40,971 nt of DNA, from NCBI GenBank assembly GCA_017481575.1, contig JAFUPA010000022.1:1-40971 (forward strand). Direction: 5' to 3'. Below are positions 23,783-32,260 of this stretch, one piece after another. Source of the stretch: Clostridia bacterium. GTDB lineage: Bacteria; Bacillota; Clostridia; Oscillospirales; Acutalibacteraceae. The position numbers were made by a program, and so were the translations under genes. Every line of letters begins with the position of its first letter. Within the stretch, counting starts at the first letter, position 1. A model generated the notes under the pieces. It had not been told where the DNA came from. It saw nothing but the letters and a program-made list of their open reading frames with translations, and did no database searches.

Positions 23783-25507
23783 ATGATAGACAAGGATTTA
23801 TTCAGATTTTTAGGTTCAAATAAGAAATATGTTTTTTTGACCGTTGCGGTAATGGCTGTCGGATTGATTGCAAACATCAGCATAACCGCTTCAATTTGTT
23901 GGGCAATTTCACTTGCCGTAAACAACGCAGAGCCGAAGGAATTTATTTTGCCTGCAATTTTAGCGGCGGCTCTTATTGCGGTCAGATACGCTTGCTCGAG
24001 AATATCGGGTGATTTAAAGGATACTCTCGGCAGAAAAGTTAAAAAGGATTTGAGAAAGCAGGTCTATGACAAGATTGTCAGGCTCGGTGTCAGAAGCACG
24101 GACGGAATGAGTATGGCGGGTCTTACACAGGTGGCAATGGAGGGCGTTGAACAGCTCGATCTTTACTATTCGTCGTACATTCCGCAGTTTTTCTATTCAA
24201 TGCTTGCTCCGTTTTTGCTCTTTTTTGTTTGTGTGGGTATTGATTGGCGGGTTTCGCTCGTTCTTCTTTGCTGTGTTCCGCTCATTCCTGTCTCAATCGT
24301 TGCTGTGTCAAAATATGCAAAGAAGATTTTTGCAAAATATTGGGGCAAATACACCTCAATGGGTGACGGATTCCTGGATAGTGTTCAGGGTCTTAAAGAA
24401 CTCAAAATCTTCAAAGCCGATGCTTCTCAACATATCAAGATGAATGAGAATGCAGAAGAGTTCAGAAAAATCACAATGAAGGTTCTTGTTATGCAGCTTG
24501 CAAGCACAACCATAATGGATTTGGTTGCATACGGCGGTGCAGGCGTGGGAATAGCTTTTGCCGTAAAGGGTGCGATGGACGGACTTGAGGTTTCAAAGGC
24601 TTTGTTCCTCATTCTTGTTGCTGTTGAGTTTTTCCTCCCTCTGCGTGCCTTCGGAAGTGCTTTCCATGTTGCAATGAACGGAGCGAGTGCAGGCAGAAAA
24701 ATCCTTTCTCTCCTCAACACACCTGACCCTGTGTGGGGTGAAAATCAGGTTGATGACACAGAGATTAAGCTTGATAATGTGACCTTCTCTTACGATAAAA
24801 AAAGACAGATTCTTGACTCGGTGTCAATGCAATTCCCTTCAAAAGGAATGACTGCAATTGTAGGCGAGAGCGGATGCGGAAAGTCAACTGTTGTTAATCT
24901 TCTTACAGGTGCGTTAAGAAGTGATGCAGGTCATATAACCGTCGGCGGCAAGCCGATTGAAAGCCTTGACAGAGGGGATTATTATTCACATCTTTCGGTT
25001 GTGAGCTACAACACCTATGTGTTTAATATCAGCGTGCGTGAAAATTTCCTGCTTGCCAATAAAGATGCAACTGATGAAGAGATTTATTCTTCTTTAAAAA
25101 GTGTCAATCTTTATGAATTTATCCTTGAAAACGGCGGTCTTGACAAGATAATATCCGAAGACGCAAGCAACATTTCAGGCGGTCAGAAGCAACGTCTTGC
25201 ACTTGCAATCAATCTTGTTGCCGATAAGAGTGTCTATGTTTTTGACGAAGCTACAAGCAATATCGACATTGAAAGCGAAGCAATAATAATGAAAAATATC
25301 AAGGCTTTGAGCGAGAAAAAGAGTGTTATCGTAATTTCTCACCGTCTTGAAAATGTTGTTGCCGCTGATAAAATTTACTTCCTTGCTGACGGCAAGGTTA
25401 AAGAAACGGGTGCTCATTCAGAGCTTATGGCTGCAAATAAGGGTTATGCAGACTTATACAGCACACAGAAAAAACTGGAAGAGGGTTATATGGAGGTGAG
25501 AGAGTGA
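23783..25507 (+). CDS. ABC transporter half, fused permease-ATPase (subunit 1)
   Basis: The 574-residue protein has six membrane helices in its first 310 residues, then an ATPase domain with Walker A GESGCGKST, signature ISGGQKQR, Walker B VYVFDEAT and switch VISHR. This is a type IV (exporter-fold) half transporter. The partner gene overlaps it by 4 nt (GTGA), so a heterodimer is expected. Exporter-fold pairs include siderophore importers (IrtAB, YbtPQ) as well as exporters. The operon with NEAT-like and YgbA genes suggests an iron or heme substrate, which is inference. Confidence 0.9.
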   Translation: MIDKDLFRFLGSNKKYVFLTVAVMAVGLIANISITASICWAISLAVNNAEPKEFILPAILAAALIAVRYACSRISGDLKDTLGRKVKKDLRKQVYDKIVRLGVRSTDGMSMAGLTQVAMEGVEQLDLYYSSYIPQFFYSMLAPFLLFFVCVGIDWRVSLVLLCCVPLIPVSIVAVSKYAKKIFAKYWGKYTSMGDGFLDSVQGLKELKIFKADASQHIKMNENAEEFRKITMKVLVMQLASTTIMDLVAYGGAGVGIAFAVKGAMDGLEVSKALFLILVAVEFFLPLRAFGSAFHVAMNGASAGRKILSLLNTPDPVWGENQVDDTEIKLDNVTFSYDKKRQILDSVSMQFPSKGMTAIVGESGCGKSTVVNLLTGALRSDAGHITVGGKPIESLDRGDYYSHLSVVSYNTYVFNISVRENFLLANKDATDEEIYSSLKSVNLYEFILENGGLDKIISEDASNISGGQKQRLALAINLVADKSVYVFDEATSNIDIESEAIIMKNIKALSEKKSVIVISHRLENVVAADKIYFLADGKVKETGAHSELMAANKGYADLYSTQKKLEEGYMEVRE

Positions 25508-27189
25508 AAAAGCAAAAGTTAAGACGAAGCGGTGCAAAAATTATGGCAAGCCTGATTATGCTTTTAGGCTCTCTCTCATACATTATGCTTCTTGCGGTTG
25601 TTAACGGCAGTCTCGGCTTTATCTGCGCTATGGGAGTTACTCTTTTTGGTGCAATAGGAATAGCAAAGGCACTTGGCGAAGCTATAGCACTTTCTTATTC
25701 TGTGATTATCGCAATGTGTGTTGTCTGCGGTGTGTTGAGAGGCTTGCTGCGCTATATTGAGCAGTACAGTAACCACTACATTGCATTCAAGCTTCTTGCG
25801 GTTTTGCGTGATAAAATTTTTGCCGCACTTCGCACACTTTGCCCTGCAAAGCTGGAATCCAAGCAAAAGGGAAGCATAATTGCTATGATAACCTCTGATA
25901 TCGAAACTCTCGAGGTTTTCTACGCTCATACAATCTCACCGATTTGTATTGCTGTACTCGTTTCAATTGCCGTAATCATTTTTGTCGGTACGGTTTCAAG
26001 TGTATGGCTTTCACTTGTGGCGGTGCTTGCTTATCTTACAATCGGAATTGCAGTTCCGTTTATTTCGTCCTCAAAGCTTAAGGCATCAGGTGTGCGATAC
26101 CGGGCAGAATTTGCATCCTTTAACGCCTATTTTCTTGACAGCATCAAGGGTATAAAGGATATCGTTTTAAACAATGCGGGCGAAGCAAGAAAAGAGCAGG
26201 TAAACGAACGCTCGGAGGTTCTTTTAAAAGAAACCAAGAAGATGAAACACGATACAACACGTGCGGCTGCAGGCACGGAGCTTGCAGTTTCACTTTCAAT
26301 CATTACTGCGTTGGTTGTCGGAATTTTGCTTGTCAGGGCAGATATGCTCACAGTTGGCAGAATGATAATCGGAGTTGTGGCTGTTTTTGGCTCATTTGGG
26401 CCTGTGATTGCGGTTGCCGCCTTGCCGGGTAACCTCACGCAAACATTTGCAAGCGGCGACAGAGTTTTAAATCTGCTTGCAGAAAAGCCTGCGGTTACAC
26501 CTGTTAAAAACGGCAAAAAATTTGACTATACCGACCTTGAGGTGAATAACCTTGATTTCTCCTATGATAAAGAAACGCATATTCTCAAGGATGTCTGTAT
26601 GAATGCTAAAAAGGGCGAGATTATCGGTATCGTCGGCGAAAGCGGTTGTGGAAAATCCACATTTTTAAAGCTTCTTTTGCGTTTCTGGCAAAAGGACAGC
26701 GGTGCAATAAATTACAACGGTACGGATATTGATATGATTGATTCCGAAAATCTGCTCGATAATGTTACTATGGTCAGTCAGACAACGTATCTGTTTGATG
26801 AAACAATAGAAGAGAATCTTCGCATAGCAAAGCCCGATGCAACTCAGGAGGAACTGGAAAAGGCGTGTAAGATGGCATCAGTTCACGATTTTATAATGAC
26901 TCTTCCCGAAGGATACAAGAGCCGAGTTGGTGCGTTGGGAGACAATCTTTCTGCAGGTGAAAAGCAACGCTTGGGGCTTGCAAGAGCATTTCTCAAAGGC
27001 AGTCAGCTTATTTTGCTTGACGAGCCGACAAGCAATGTTGACAGTATAAATGAGGGCATAATTCTATCTGCTCTCGCACAGCAAAAAAGCAAAAAGAGTA
27101 TCATACTTGTTTCTCACCGTGAATCCACAATGGCTATTGCAGACAGGATTTATAAGGTTGAAAACGGCAGAATGAAAGAGGTGGGCTGA
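25504..27189 (+). CDS. ABC transporter half, fused permease-ATPase (subunit 2)
   Basis: This is the second half transporter, 561 residues: about six membrane helices (to 310), Walker A GESGCGKST, signature LSAGEKQRLGLARA, Walker B LILLDEPTSN and switch LVSHRES. The start is GTG 25504 behind GGAGGTGAG. It overlaps the first half transporter gene and is followed at 1 nt by the DUF454 gene. The signature has Ala for the usual second Gly (LSAGE), a mild change. Both ATPase sites look competent. Confidence 0.9.
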   Translation: MKKQKLRRSGAKIMASLIMLLGSLSYIMLLAVVNGSLGFICAMGVTLFGAIGIAKALGEAIALSYSVIIAMCVVCGVLRGLLRYIEQYSNHYIAFKLLAVLRDKIFAALRTLCPAKLESKQKGSIIAMITSDIETLEVFYAHTISPICIAVLVSIAVIIFVGTVSSVWLSLVAVLAYLTIGIAVPFISSSKLKASGVRYRAEFASFNAYFLDSIKGIKDIVLNNAGEARKEQVNERSEVLLKETKKMKHDTTRAAAGTELAVSLSIITALVVGILLVRADMLTVGRMIIGVVAVFGSFGPVIAVAALPGNLTQTFASGDRVLNLLAEKPAVTPVKNGKKFDYTDLEVNNLDFSYDKETHILKDVCMNAKKGEIIGIVGESGCGKSTFLKLLLRFWQKDSGAINYNGTDIDMIDSENLLDNVTMVSQTTYLFDETIEENLRIAKPDATQEELEKACKMASVHDFIMTLPEGYKSRVGALGDNLSAGEKQRLGLARAFLKGSQLILLDEPTSNVDSINEGIILSALAQQKSKKSIILVSHRESTMAIADRIYKVENGRMKEVG

Positions 27190-27190
27190 T

Positions 27191-27595
27191 ATGAAAATTA
27201 AAAAGATTATGTTGGTGGTTGTTGGCTGTATAGGTGTTGGGCTTGGTGCAGTAGGTGCAGTTGTACCGATGCTTCCTGCGTTCCCGTTCCTGATGCTTGC
27301 GGCTGTCTGCTTTGCAAAAAGCTCCGAAAAGCTCGACACCTGGTTCAAGGGAACAAAGCTTTACAAGAACAACCTTGAATCTTATGTTAAAGGTCAGGGT
27401 ATGACCAAGAAAACAAAAATCAAGATTATGATTACAGTCACCTTGCTTATGAGCTTCGGATTCTTTATGATGTTCCGTAAGGATTTGTTTATTCCGTGTG
27501 CAATTCTCGGAGGCGTATGGCTGTTCCATATATTGTATTTTACCTTCGGTGTAAAAAATTACGTACCCGATAACGCAGAGGAGGCAGAAAAATGA
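27191..27595 (+). CDS. DUF454 (YbaN-like) membrane protein
   Basis: A 134-residue protein with two N-terminal hydrophobic helices (7-30 with GAVGAVVPMLPAFPFLMLA, the family signature), the motif CFAKSSEKLDTWF and two further helices (about 77-95 and 100-117). The ABC gene ends 1 nt before its ATG and the NEAT-like gene overlaps its stop (ATGA). YbaN function is unknown; it often lies beside heme or iron uptake genes. Confidence 0.9.
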   Translation: MKIKKIMLVVVGCIGVGLGAVGAVVPMLPAFPFLMLAAVCFAKSSEKLDTWFKGTKLYKNNLESYVKGQGMTKKTKIKIMITVTLLMSFGFFMMFRKDLFIPCAILGGVWLFHILYFTFGVKNYVPDNAEEAEK

Positions 27596-28371
27596 GAAAA
27601 TCACTCATGGCAATAGTATTAGCTTTAATAACCTTGGTGTCTGTATTCACATTCAATGCTTCCGCCGTTGAAATGACAGACGGAACATATGAGGTAAACA
27701 TCGCACTCTGGCATTCGGAGGACGACAAGGAATCAATGGCGGCATCTGCTATTGAAACGAAGGCTACAATCGAGGTCAAAAACGGCAAAAAAATAATGCA
27801 CATCAAATCGGGAGAAATGTCGATGATGGGCATTAAGGCAAGCTTGCAAGAGTTGAAGATCGCTGATGTAAACGGTAACTATACCGAAGCTACGGTTGAA
27901 ACAAAAAATTCAGAGGGAGACCCGACAGGCTTTTACTTTGAGCTTCCTCACACAAACGAATACATAATCGTAAAGGTTAATCCGCATATTGCACTTATGG
28001 GCAACAAGGATATCGGTGCAAGAATAAAGGTTGATTATTCAACACTCAATCTCATAAAAGCGGCAGAGGTGGTTACAGAAAAAACGCAGGCTACCGTCGT
28101 TCAAAGCACAGCGGTTGATAAAACAGAGGATGTCTCCGAAGAAGCAACATCCGCTTCAACCGAGGTTTCAACAAGCGAAGTGACAGAATTGGTTACAGAA
28201 AACGCAATTCCCACAGATGCCGCTTCTTCTGAACAGCCTGACGAAGTACCAGGCACACAAACTCAAGACGATGCCGAGCCGAAGAATATGACACCTGTTT
28301 TTGTCGCAGTTGCAGTTGTTATTGTGGCGGCAATTGCTGTTACAATTATAATTAAAAAGAAAAAGAAATAA
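27592..28371 (+). CDS. Membrane-anchored NEAT-like domain protein
   Basis: The 259-residue protein has a signal peptide (about 1-25, ending ASA). A NEAT-like beta-sandwich (about 28-155) follows, with DGTYEVNIALW, the short helix ESMAASAI and YIIVKVNPHIALMGNKD, then a Thr/Glu/Ser-rich linker (155-230) and a C-terminal membrane helix with a Lys-rich tail (232-259). NEAT domains bind heme at the surface of Gram-positive cells. The typical heme-ligand motif YxxxY of the last hairpin is not visible here; Met49 and Met136 are candidate alternatives. Heme binding is thus likely but not certain. It ends the operon and overlaps DUF454 by 4 nt. Confidence 0.8.
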   Translation: MRKSLMAIVLALITLVSVFTFNASAVEMTDGTYEVNIALWHSEDDKESMAASAIETKATIEVKNGKKIMHIKSGEMSMMGIKASLQELKIADVNGNYTEATVETKNSEGDPTGFYFELPHTNEYIIVKVNPHIALMGNKDIGARIKVDYSTLNLIKAAEVVTEKTQATVVQSTAVDKTEDVSEEATSASTEVSTSEVTELVTENAIPTDAASSEQPDEVPGTQTQDDAEPKNMTPVFVAVAVVIVAAIAVTIIIKKKKK

Positions 28372-28378
28372 AATTTAA

Positions 28379-28407
28379 GCCTCTGAAACCGAAAAAGTTT
28401 CAGAGGC
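28379..28407. terminator. Bidirectional terminator after the NEAT gene and the symporter gene
   Basis: 11-bp arms (28379-28389 and 28397-28407) with a 7-nt loop, followed by AATTTTTATTTT on the plus strand. Confidence 0.9.
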
Positions 28408-28412
28408 AATTT

Positions 28413-30572
28413 TTATTTTACAGCCGTCAGCTCATAATACTTTTCTTCAAGCTCGTTGTAGTGTGTGTAATATTTTGCCTGCGCAAGGTAGATTTCGGCA
28501 TCCTTGTAAGGCTTTGTAATTCGTGAATAAACCGACTCTTTTTTCAGGTAAGCACGAAGCTCCTGCTTTGCTCTCATACTGTCAATGAAGCTCGAGGTTT
28601 CTCGGTTTATAATTTCCTCTTTGTCTGCCTCGTCGGGTGCTTTAATGTTTTCAATGCCGCACTTCTTTATAAGCGAAGCGGACTCCTTTTTAACCCTTGC
28701 AAGCTTGATTGCCTCGGAACGGATTTCCTTTTCTTCCTTTGTCTTTTTGGGCAGCTTCTTTGCGGTTTTCAATTCCTCTGCCGCTGTTTCGTAAAGGTGA
28801 ATTTCACCGTTTGCAAGGTCTCTTTGTGCTTGTGCAAGCTTTATTTTTGCCGCCGCACCCGAGAATTTGTTAAGGTCATCCATAATAATCGGTGCACGTT
28901 CAATGGCAAGGTTACGTTCCTTTGCGTAATGTATTTCGTCCTTTGCCTTTCTTATGGCTTCGCTGCGTATTTGCTTTTCTTCTTCGGTATGCTTCGGCAG
29001 TTTTCGTGCCGCCTTAAGTGCGGTTTTATCTATCGGAGTTTTTTCCTGTCCGTAAAGCTCTTTTGCTTCAAGAATAATTCCCATCGCATCCTCAAGCTCT
29101 CCGTCTTCAAGAACACCGAGTGCGTGGTTTTCAAACATCGCACGGATTTTCAAAACGCTGACATAAGCCTTGTGCTTGTTTTCCGTCAGGTCGTAGAAGC
29201 AGAAGGGGATAAGGTTAAGGAGCGCACCGAGTGCGGAACACAGTATAAGGGCTTCAAAAAGGTTGTTGCGCAGTGCGTCGTCATAAAGAACATTGTAGTC
29301 TTCCTGAATACCCAATTTCTCGTAAACAGCAGGGTAGAACATACCGGTAAAAAATCCGATAGCTGTACCGATCATACCGAGAGGACCGAAAAGACCGTCA
29401 ACACGCACACCCGTTTTCCATTGGTGATAGTCTCTCATATCTGCACTGATATTGTGCTGAACAATGTTCCAGAACGTGTTAATAAACGTGTTGAAGTACC
29501 ACAGCACGCAAATCATTATCAGGTTTTTGTAAACAAAATACAGGATAAGCAGAACAAAAATATTTATGGTGTTTGCGGTAATCAGCAGGTTTCTTTTACC
29601 CATCCATTTAATTGCAAACGGAGCAAGAAGCATAGACCACAATGCCGCATTGCCGATAACAGTATTTGCGACACCGAGCACTTCCTGATGCTGTCCACCG
29701 TTGCCGTAAACAAACGACCAACCCAGAACAACACCATATCCCGATTCAAGGAAACCGACCCATGCCGCAGACTGAATAATCCAATAATATTTGTTTTTCG
29801 CAACCTCTCGGATAGCATCAAACATTCTGACCGGTTCAGGTTTTTTCTTTGGCAAAATCAGTCGTTCCTTAACCTTGCGGAAGAAAATAAGGCTCATCGC
29901 AAGACCGATGACTGTAAATATCGGATATATAATACGGTAAGTCCAGATGTTGTTAAGTCCCCAGGTTTTGCCGGCAATAAGAGGAATAAAAAGGTTCGTG
30001 ATTGACGGTGCGAGAGAGTATATAACCTGAGAAATACTCATTACATTTGCTCTTTCCTGAGCATCAGGGCTGATAATCTGTTGAAAGTATGTATAGCTTT
30101 CATTGTAGAAGCACAGGAAAACATTAAGAAGCAGGTACATAACCTCAACCACTATTGCCTTGGTAATGTAATTCCAATCTTCGTAAGGCAACCAGACAAA
30201 CAGCATCGAAATCAATGTGATGGGAACGGCTGTTGCCTGTATAAAAGGCAGGAATTTACCGCCCTTCAGGTGGTGGTTGTCATAGTACCACGCACGGAAA
30301 ATACCCAGCGGAATACCGATAAGATTAGCGACATTCAGCATGATCTGCAAATCCATCGGTTTAAGACCGATGCACGCACCGACAAGGAAATTCGATGCGT
30401 TCAGAGAAATTGTACTTGCAAGAAGTGTGACCCAATTCACGCCGAAGCCCGCACCGCTTAAAGCGGCAACCTCTTTGTAGGGGATATAGTTACCCTTTGG
30501 AGGCTGTGTCCAATATTCTTTTGCTGTGTTAAATATATTTTTAGCCTTTTGAAAAACTTTTACTTTAGCCAT
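28413..30572 (-). CDS. GPH/MFS-type glycoside symporter with long repeat-containing C-terminal tail
   Basis: The first 460 residues form a 12-helix glycoside-pentoside-hexuronide:cation symporter-like carrier (SLNASNFLVGACIGL, FLPFIQATAVPITLISM). The remaining 250 or so are a charged, helical cytosolic tail. In this tail a block beginning RKLPKHTEEEKQIRSEAI (523-545) is repeated at 605-627 (KKLPKKTKEEKEIRSEAI), 82 residues apart, with weaker echoes of ILEAKELY/IKLAQAQ/IYLAQAK. Usual GPH carriers are about 450 residues, so the tail is extra. It lies 14 nt after the PHP gene in the same direction. The transported sugar is unknown. Confidence 0.88.
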   Translation of the reverse strand: MAKVKVFQKAKNIFNTAKEYWTQPPKGNYIPYKEVAALSGAGFGVNWVTLLASTISLNASNFLVGACIGLKPMDLQIMLNVANLIGIPLGIFRAWYYDNHHLKGGKFLPFIQATAVPITLISMLFVWLPYEDWNYITKAIVVEVMYLLLNVFLCFYNESYTYFQQIISPDAQERANVMSISQVIYSLAPSITNLFIPLIAGKTWGLNNIWTYRIIYPIFTVIGLAMSLIFFRKVKERLILPKKKPEPVRMFDAIREVAKNKYYWIIQSAAWVGFLESGYGVVLGWSFVYGNGGQHQEVLGVANTVIGNAALWSMLLAPFAIKWMGKRNLLITANTINIFVLLILYFVYKNLIMICVLWYFNTFINTFWNIVQHNISADMRDYHQWKTGVRVDGLFGPLGMIGTAIGFFTGMFYPAVYEKLGIQEDYNVLYDDALRNNLFEALILCSALGALLNLIPFCFYDLTENKHKAYVSVLKIRAMFENHALGVLEDGELEDAMGIILEAKELYGQEKTPIDKTALKAARKLPKHTEEEKQIRSEAIRKAKDEIHYAKERNLAIERAPIIMDDLNKFSGAAAKIKLAQAQRDLANGEIHLYETAAEELKTAKKLPKKTKEEKEIRSEAIKLARVKKESASLIKKCGIENIKAPDEADKEEIINRETSSFIDSMRAKQELRAYLKKESVYSRITKPYKDAEIYLAQAKYYTHYNELEEKYYELTAVK

Positions 30573-30586
30573 ATCATCACCCCGGC

Positions 30587-31933
30587 TTAAAACTTAAAAT
30601 ATTTTTCTCTCTGTTTTTTCATTCTGCCGTTGATTGCTGCCAGCAATCTTGCAGCATCCTCGTCACCGCAGACATAGTCTTTCATCAGTCTGCCTTCTTC
30701 AAAAACAAGCTCGTCGTGAAGCGGAAAGAATTCACGCAAAAGGAAGCACCCGTAACGGACAAATCTTGTTTCGCCCACAAGACGAAGCTCCTTGCTTATT
30801 GAGTCAACCGCAACGGAATAAAAACCCTTGACGGAGGAAATAATTCCCTCTCTTGTGTTTTCAGGCGAGAAAACGATTGTCGAAGCAACAAAGCCCTCGT
30901 CGTTGTGAACACAGGAGTGGCTGTCCGTACTGCCGACGATGGGGTAGTGTCTGCCCTTTATGCGGTCGTCGTAGTATCTTGCCGCCTGAAAACCGTTCTG
31001 CTCATAATATGCCTCACCGCCGAGCACCTCAAACGCATCAAACGGCTGTGTTTCGATTATGTATTCTGTCAGAGTTTCAGGCACCTGAAAAACATTCTGA
31101 AGCCAATACGGGTGACAGAAGATGCCAAGACCCTCTGCGGCTTTGATGTGGTTAAAAATCCACACGCACGAAGCGTAGGTGAATTTTTCAATTCCGTCGG
31201 GAATGTTAAGCGTTTCGGCAAGCTTATTTACCTGTCGTTTGTATTCCTCAACGCTGATGATTTCGGGACATTCGCCGTCAAGTGAACGGAACTCTTTTCC
31301 GGGACCTACGTCAATGTGCTGGTCACCGGGCATAAGAGCGTTAACGCTGTATTTACCGCCGAAGTTTACGATGTGAACATCGTTACCCTCAAGATGTACC
31401 TCTTCGCCCGGAACAAGGTTGTATTCAATCGGAACATCCTTGAAAGCGTTTATGGCTTCAAGTGAGCCGTAATAAACATCGTGGTCGGTTATCGCAAGGA
31501 AGTCGTAGCCGTTTTTTCTGTATTCAGCGGCAACGATTGCGGGAGCCTGTCTGCCGTCCGAACGGAAGGTGTGCATATGCAGGTCGCCACGGAACGGATA
31601 TCTGCCCACAAGGTCGGGGAGGAGAGAGTAAACCGAAAGGCGGACAATACGCTTGCCGTCCTTTACAATGTCAACATAATGCTCCTGCTCACCCTTGAAG
31701 GTGTGGCTGAATCTTATGCAACCGTCCTTATCGGGTGTGCGTGTGTAAGGCACAAGGTTATTTCTTTCAGGGTATCTTTGCGAGTTGCCCTCGGTCAGAG
31801 CACGCACTTCAACCGTGTATTCACCGCTGAAAGCGACGTGAGCACCGAGCGGCTTTATGGTTATTTCAATTTCCTCATCACAGGGAAAAACCTTTGGAAA
31901 AATGTCGTAGTTTGTAAGTGCAAGCTTAATCAT
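30587..31933 (-). CDS. PHP-domain phosphoesterase-type protein
   Basis: The 448-residue protein starts with a beta-rich domain (about 1-108), then a PHP metal-dependent hydrolase domain with GDLHMHTFRSDG (His119, His121, Asp126), ITDHD (150-152), EEVHLEG, FCHPYW and GSTDSHS, the full set of metal-ligand motifs. No signal peptide is seen. The substrate could be a sugar phosphate or a nucleotide; the next gene in the transcript is a sugar symporter, which favours a carbohydrate-related role. GGAGGT precedes the ATG. Confidence 0.88.
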   Translation of the reverse strand: MIKLALTNYDIFPKVFPCDEEIEITIKPLGAHVAFSGEYTVEVRALTEGNSQRYPERNNLVPYTRTPDKDGCIRFSHTFKGEQEHYVDIVKDGKRIVRLSVYSLLPDLVGRYPFRGDLHMHTFRSDGRQAPAIVAAEYRKNGYDFLAITDHDVYYGSLEAINAFKDVPIEYNLVPGEEVHLEGNDVHIVNFGGKYSVNALMPGDQHIDVGPGKEFRSLDGECPEIISVEEYKRQVNKLAETLNIPDGIEKFTYASCVWIFNHIKAAEGLGIFCHPYWLQNVFQVPETLTEYIIETQPFDAFEVLGGEAYYEQNGFQAARYYDDRIKGRHYPIVGSTDSHSCVHNDEGFVASTIVFSPENTREGIISSVKGFYSVAVDSISKELRLVGETRFVRYGCFLLREFFPLHDELVFEEGRLMKDYVCGDEDAARLLAAINGRMKKQREKYFKF

Positions 31934-31964
31934 AAAATACCTCCGAGCGTGTTTTATATTTTAA

Positions 31965-31994
31965 ATTGTAGCATACTTCGGTTATGTAATGCAA
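31965..31994 (-). promoter_or_regulatory. Promoter of the PHP-symporter operon
   Basis: On the minus strand TTGCAT (complement of 31989-31994), an 18-nt spacer and TACAAT (complement of 31965-31970). Confidence 0.5.
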
Positions 31995-32034
31995 CACCTT
32001 AAAAGCAAGACATAAGATATAATAGGGTGATAAA

Positions 32035-32211
32035 ATGAATGCTTGCGAGCTTACAGCATCAATCACGGCAGCTGCGAATGCTCTTGCGTGCCAATTGAGT
32101 GACGATGAGCTGACACTTCTTGCATCAATCCTTGTTCAACTGGGCGACACGCTTGTAACCATTGCAACCCAACGTGCATTGTGCGAAAAGCTGAATGAAA
32201 ACAATAAATAA
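32035..32211 (+). CDS. DUF6774-like small protein
   Basis: This 58-codon gene reads MNACELTASITAAANALAC then QLSDDELTLLASILVQLGDT and LVTIATQRALCEK. From memory this is the pattern of the DUF6774 family of gut Clostridia: two amphipathic helices with conserved Cys near each end (Cys4, Cys19 and Cys50), and the LVQLGDTLxTIAxQRALC end. AGGGTGA lies just before the ATG and TATAAT at 32018-32023. A terminator follows the stop directly, so it is a single-gene unit. Function unknown. Confidence 0.8.
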   Translation: MNACELTASITAAANALACQLSDDELTLLASILVQLGDTLVTIATQRALCEKLNENNK

Positions 32212-32212
32212 A

Positions 32213-32237
32213 AACGGCTCGGAATTTCCGAGCCGTT
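32213..32237. terminator. Bidirectional terminator between DUF6774 and flavoenzyme genes
   Basis: 12-bp palindromic arms (32213-32224 and 32226-32237) with a 1-nt centre; in the RNA the loop opens to a few bases. It lies between convergent genes. Confidence 0.85.
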
Positions 32238-32260
32238 AAAGTTATTTGATTATAGGATGA

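Noticed and set aside
28797-30005. A 402-codon open frame on the plus strand opposite the symporter gene
   Set aside because: It has no ribosome binding site or recognisable domain, and is rich in Cys, His and Asn as expected for an antisense shadow of a membrane-protein gene.
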